Positions 5,758 through 8,567 of a DNA stretch of 8,567 nt are shown here, piece by piece (the first letter of the stretch is position 1; every line of letters starts with the position of its first letter). Source of the stretch: Defluviitaleaceae bacterium (lineage in GTDB: Bacteria > Bacillota > Clostridia > Lachnospirales > WRAA01). Location: contig WRAA01000073.1 of the NCBI GenBank assembly GCA_009780445.1, forward strand, positions 1-8,567. The letters are read 5' to 3'. The translations under genes and the position numbers were made by a program. The notes beneath the pieces are model-generated. The model saw only the letters and a program-made list of their open reading frames with translations, made no database searches and was not told the DNA's origin.

Positions 5758-6180
5758 CTAATTTTTGTTCATGATGATGTTCCAGTAGATGCCGAACTTG
5801 TCCAAGACCATGGCGTACATCGGCGCGAAGAAGGTTTCGCCCAGGGGCATGATGATGTGTCCGCCGGCTTGAAGCCTGTCGTACCAGGTGCGCAGGTCTT
5901 GCTCGTTTGTTGAGGCTATGTTCAGGATGACATTGGTGCCGGCGGTGAACTCCGTTCCCGGGGGAATGTCGGAGAACATGATGCTTGTGCCGGCGATCAT
6001 GAGGTTGGAATACATTATCTGCGGGGCTAATTCCTCCGTAACCGTGAAGCTTGGGTCGGGCGGGGCGTCGGCAAAGGTCATCAGGGAACCGGGTTCCACG
6101 CCGAATACTTCTGAATAGAACTTCAGCGCGTCGGCGCAGTTGCCGTCAAAGTTTACGAATACCGAGAATGATTGGCTCAT
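5758..6180 (-). CDS. PhnB-like VOC-superfamily protein
   Basis: This 140-aa protein belongs to the vicinal oxygen chelate fold (glyoxalase/bleomycin-resistance superfamily), in the PhnB-like group often annotated as '3-demethylubiquinone-9 3-methyltransferase domain'. Signs are the N-terminal VNFDGNCADALKFYSEVFG, the middle NLMIAGTSIMFSDIPP, and the C-terminal MVLDKFGIYWNIIMN. The usual histidine in the middle strand (MHAEL-like in relatives) is replaced here by IMYSNL, and the only histidine is in AGGHIIMP. Classical metal-dependent glyoxalase chemistry is therefore unlikely, and the substrate is unknown. ATG 6180 has AGGAGG 6 nt upstream, overlapping the ppdK stop codon. The 10-nt gap indicates that it is co-transcribed with ppdK. 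Confidence 0.9.
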   Translation of the reverse strand: MSQSFSVFVNFDGNCADALKFYSEVFGVEPGSLMTFADAPPDPSFTVTEELAPQIMYSNLMIAGTSIMFSDIPPGTEFTAGTNVILNIASTNEQDLRTWYDRLQAGGHIIMPLGETFFAPMYAMVLDKFGIYWNIIMNKN

Positions 6181-6190
6181 CGTGATCCTC

Positions 6191-8567
6191 CTATTTGTCG
6201 AGCGGCATGTCGAGAGCCGCTTGTGCAGCCGCCAAGCGCGCGATAGGCACGCGGAACGGCGAGCATGAAACGTAGTCCAGGCCGATCTTGTGGCAGAAGT
6301 GTATGGAGTAGGGGTCTCCGCCGTGTTCGCCGCAGATGCCGATTTTAAGATCCGGGTTCGCCTTGCGGCCGCGCTCCACGGCCAGCTGCATAAGTTCGCC
6401 CACGCCTTCGGTGTCGAGCCTTGCGGTGGGGTCTACTTCGTAGATGTTGCGCTCGATATAGTCGCTAAGGATCTTGCCGGCGTCGTCGCGGGAAAGCCCG
6501 TAGGTCATCTGTGTAAGGTCGTTCGTGCCGAAGGAGAAGAACTTAACTTCGTCGGCGATCTTGCCGGAGACTATGCAGGCGCGCGGCAGTTCGATCATCA
6601 CGCCCACCATGTAGTCCAGCGTAGTGCCGGACTTAGCCACAAGCTCGTCGGCAACACGCACGACGATCTCCTTTACAAACGCGGTCTCCTTTACGTCGCC
6701 CACCAGCGGGATCATGATCTCCGGCTTGATGTCAAGCCCCTTGGCCTTCTTAACTTGCAGGGCGGCCTCGATGATGGCCTGTGTCTGCATCTCCGCAACC
6801 TCGGGATAGCTGACGACAAGGCGGCAGCCGCGGTGGCCCATCATCGGGTTCAGCTCGTGCAGGTTCTTGGCCTTCATCTTCAGTTCGGCCACGGGCTTGC
6901 CCATTTCCTTGGACAGTATGTTGAAGTCCTCGTCGTGGGTCGGCAGGAATTCGTGAAGAGGTGGGTCCAGCAGGCGGATGGTGACGGGGCGTTCGCCCAT
7001 AGCTTCGTAGATGCCCACGAAGTCCTCGCGCTGGAATGGCAGAAGCTCGCCCAGCGCTTCGCGGCGTTCCGCCTCTGTGTCGCAGAGGATCATCTTGCGC
7101 ATCTTGGGTATGCGGCCTTCTTCGAAGAACATGTGTTCCGTGCGGGTGAGGCCGATGCCTTCCGCGCCGAATTCCACGGCCTTGCGGGAGTCCTTGGGGG
7201 TGTCGGCGTTGGTGCGAACCTTGAGCGTGCGCACAGCGTCCGCCCAGGACATAAAGCGTTCAAAGCTTGCGGAAAGCTCCGCGTCCACCGTGGGTATCTC
7301 GCCCGGGTAGATCTTGCCGCTGGAGCCGTCCAGCGAGATAAAGTCGCCTTCCTTGACGGTGTTGCCGCCCAGGGTGAAGAGCTTCTTCTCTTCGTCCATC
7401 TTGATCTCTTCGCAGCCGGACACGCAGCATCTGCCCATTCCGCGGGCAACCACCGCGGCGTGGCTTGTCATTCCGCCGCGCACCGTCAGGATACCCTTGG
7501 AAAGGTGCATACCTTCGATATCCTCCGGCGAAGTCTCCAGACGCACGAGGATGGTCTTTTCGCCGCGCTCTACGGCCGCTTTCAGATCCTCCGCGTTGAA
7601 GTATACCTTGCCGCACGCCGCACCAGGGGATGCCGGCAGAGCCTTGCCCATGGGCGAAGCCGCTTCAAGCTTGGCGATGTCGAACTGCGGGTGCAGGAGC
7701 TGATCCAGCTGCTTGGGGTCAACCTTCATCACGGCTTCGCGCTCGGTGATCAAACCTTCGTCAACCAGGTCGCAGGCGATTTGCAGGGCGGCGTGGACTG
7801 TGCGCTTGCCGTTGCGTGTTTGCAGGAAGTAGAGCTTGCCGTTCTCAATGGTGATCTCCATGTCCTGCATGTCTTTATAGTGCTTCTCGAGGGTGTTGGA
7901 GTGCTTGATGAACTCCTTGTACACTTCGGGCATTTCCTGCGAAAGCTCTTCGAAGGGCTTGGGAGTGCGCACGCCGGCCACAACGTCCTCGCCCTGCGCG
8001 TTCATCATATATTCGCCGTAGATCTTGTTTTCGCCTGTGGACGCGTTGCGCGAGAACACAACGCCCGTGCCGGAGCTGTCGCCCATGTTGCCGAACACCA
8101 TGGACTGCACGTTCACCGCTGTGCCCCATTCGTAGGGGATGTCGTGCATACGGCGGTAGATGAAGGCGCGTTCGTTGTCCCAGGAGCGGAACACCGCGCA
8201 GATGGACTCATACAGCTGTTCCTTTGCGTCCGCGGGGAAGTCCCTGCCTTGGTCGTCCTTGTAGATCTTCTTGAAGATGCCGACAACTTCCTTCAGCTGT
8301 TCAGCCGAAAGATCCGGGTCAAGGTGTATGCCCTTCGATTCCTTGTATTCGTCGAACACGCGCTCGAACTTCTTCTTCGACACGCCGATAACCACGTCGG
8401 AGAACATCATGATGAAACGCCTGTAGGAATCGTAGGCGAAGCGTCCGTTTCCTGTGGCCGATGCCAGACCCTCCGCCGCTTCGTCGTTGAGGCCGAGGTT
8501 GAGAACCGTGTCCATCATGCCGGGCATGGACGCGCGGGAGCCGGAGCGCACAGAAACCAGCAGGGGA
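6191..8567 (-). CDS. ppdK: Pyruvate, phosphate dikinase, 5' partial
   Basis: PPDK interconverts ATP + Pi + pyruvate and AMP + PPi + PEP; in many anaerobic Clostridia it serves PPi-linked glycolysis or PEP synthesis. The frame is open to the right edge. Visible codons start at PLLVSVRSGSRASMPGMMDT, so about 86 N-terminal residues are missing. Numbering from the internal GTG at 8551, the ATP-binding region includes GNMGDSSGTGVVFSRN (155-169) and FLQTRNGKR (242-250). The swivelling phosphohistidine domain has GGMTSHAAVVARGMG with the catalytic His at 364 (codon 7460-7462). The C-terminal PEP/pyruvate barrel ends with GICGEHGGDP, Cys at 740. Adding 91 gives 455 and 831, matching the C. symbiosum residues as I recall them, so there is no internal deletion between these points. 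The enzyme appears intact. The VOC gene follows after 10 nt. The promoter and true start lie outside the window. Confidence 0.97.
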   Translation of the reverse strand, partial: PLLVSVRSGSRASMPGMMDTVLNLGLNDEAAEGLASATGNGRFAYDSYRRFIMMFSDVVIGVSKKKFERVFDEYKESKGIHLDPDLSAEQLKEVVGIFKKIYKDDQGRDFPADAKEQLYESICAVFRSWDNERAFIYRRMHDIPYEWGTAVNVQSMVFGNMGDSSGTGVVFSRNASTGENKIYGEYMMNAQGEDVVAGVRTPKPFEELSQEMPEVYKEFIKHSNTLEKHYKDMQDMEITIENGKLYFLQTRNGKRTVHAALQIACDLVDEGLITEREAVMKVDPKQLDQLLHPQFDIAKLEAASPMGKALPASPGAACGKVYFNAEDLKAAVERGEKTILVRLETSPEDIEGMHLSKGILTVRGGMTSHAAVVARGMGRCCVSGCEEIKMDEEKKLFTLGGNTVKEGDFISLDGSSGKIYPGEIPTVDAELSASFERFMSWADAVRTLKVRTNADTPKDSRKAVEFGAEGIGLTRTEHMFFEEGRIPKMRKMILCDTEAERREALGELLPFQREDFVGIYEAMGERPVTIRLLDPPLHEFLPTHDEDFNILSKEMGKPVAELKMKAKNLHELNPMMGHRGCRLVVSYPEVAEMQTQAIIEAALQVKKAKGLDIKPEIMIPLVGDVKETAFVKEIVVRVADELVAKSGTTLDYMVGVMIELPRACIVSGKIADEVKFFSFGTNDLTQMTYGLSRDDAGKILSDYIERNIYEVDPTARLDTEGVGELMQLAVERGRKANPDLKIGICGEHGGDPYSIHFCHKIGLDYVSCSPFRVPIARLAAAQAALDMPLDK

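Noticed and set aside
2255..5774. Several long plus-strand frames (2255-2872, 3236-4018, 4356-4982, 5007-5774)
   Set aside because: Each lies opposite a clearly identified minus-strand gene (rnhA, ispD, mtnN, glmM), and their translations have shadow-like composition and no motifs.
8549..8551. GTG at 8551 as the start of ppdK
   Set aside because: The frame continues upstream with PLLVS, which belongs to the conserved PPDK sequence, so this is an internal valine codon and the gene is cut by the window edge.

Overview
The window reads as an ordinary chromosomal segment of a GC-rich Bacillota (Clostridia-like) bacterium. Every gene I can support lies on the minus strand, so transcription runs from high to low coordinates. 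Supporting signs are strong AGGAGG-type ribosome binding sites, a pyruvate phosphate dikinase close in length and residue numbering to the Clostridium symbiosum enzyme, a SpoVB/YtgP-type flippase, a small Csp protein and a lipoprotein signal. The genus cannot be told from this sequence. I see no rRNA, tRNA, CRISPR array, insertion sequence or phage gene.

Layout in transcription order. (1) 8567-6191: ppdK, lacking its N-terminus at the window edge, followed after 10 nt by a PhnB-like VOC protein (6180-5758). (2) After an 88-nt gap holding a long two-part hairpin comes glmM (5669-4320), which makes glucosamine-1-phosphate for cell-wall precursors. (3) A 268-nt intergenic stretch (4319-4052) holds several inverted repeats and a possible pseudoknot. 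It leads into a tightly overlapping operon: mtnN (SAH/MTA nucleosidase), ispD (MEP isoprenoid pathway) and rnhA (RNase HI). (4) A cold-shock gene follows, with its own near-consensus promoter. (5) After a clear intrinsic terminator comes a lipoprotein of unknown function built from two similar halves. Its 3' end overlaps the start of a MATE/MOP-superfamily flippase that runs off the left edge.

Most genes are housekeeping: pyruvate/PEP interconversion, peptidoglycan precursor supply (glmM, and possibly the flippase), methyl-cycle waste removal, isoprenoid supply (including undecaprenyl carrier) and R-loop removal. I found no convincing new multi-gene system. The parts most worth a second look are non-coding: the mtnN leader, the terminator placed just before the lipoprotein ribosome binding site, and the hairpin between the VOC gene and glmM. 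The duplicated lipoprotein is the only protein here whose family I do not recognise.
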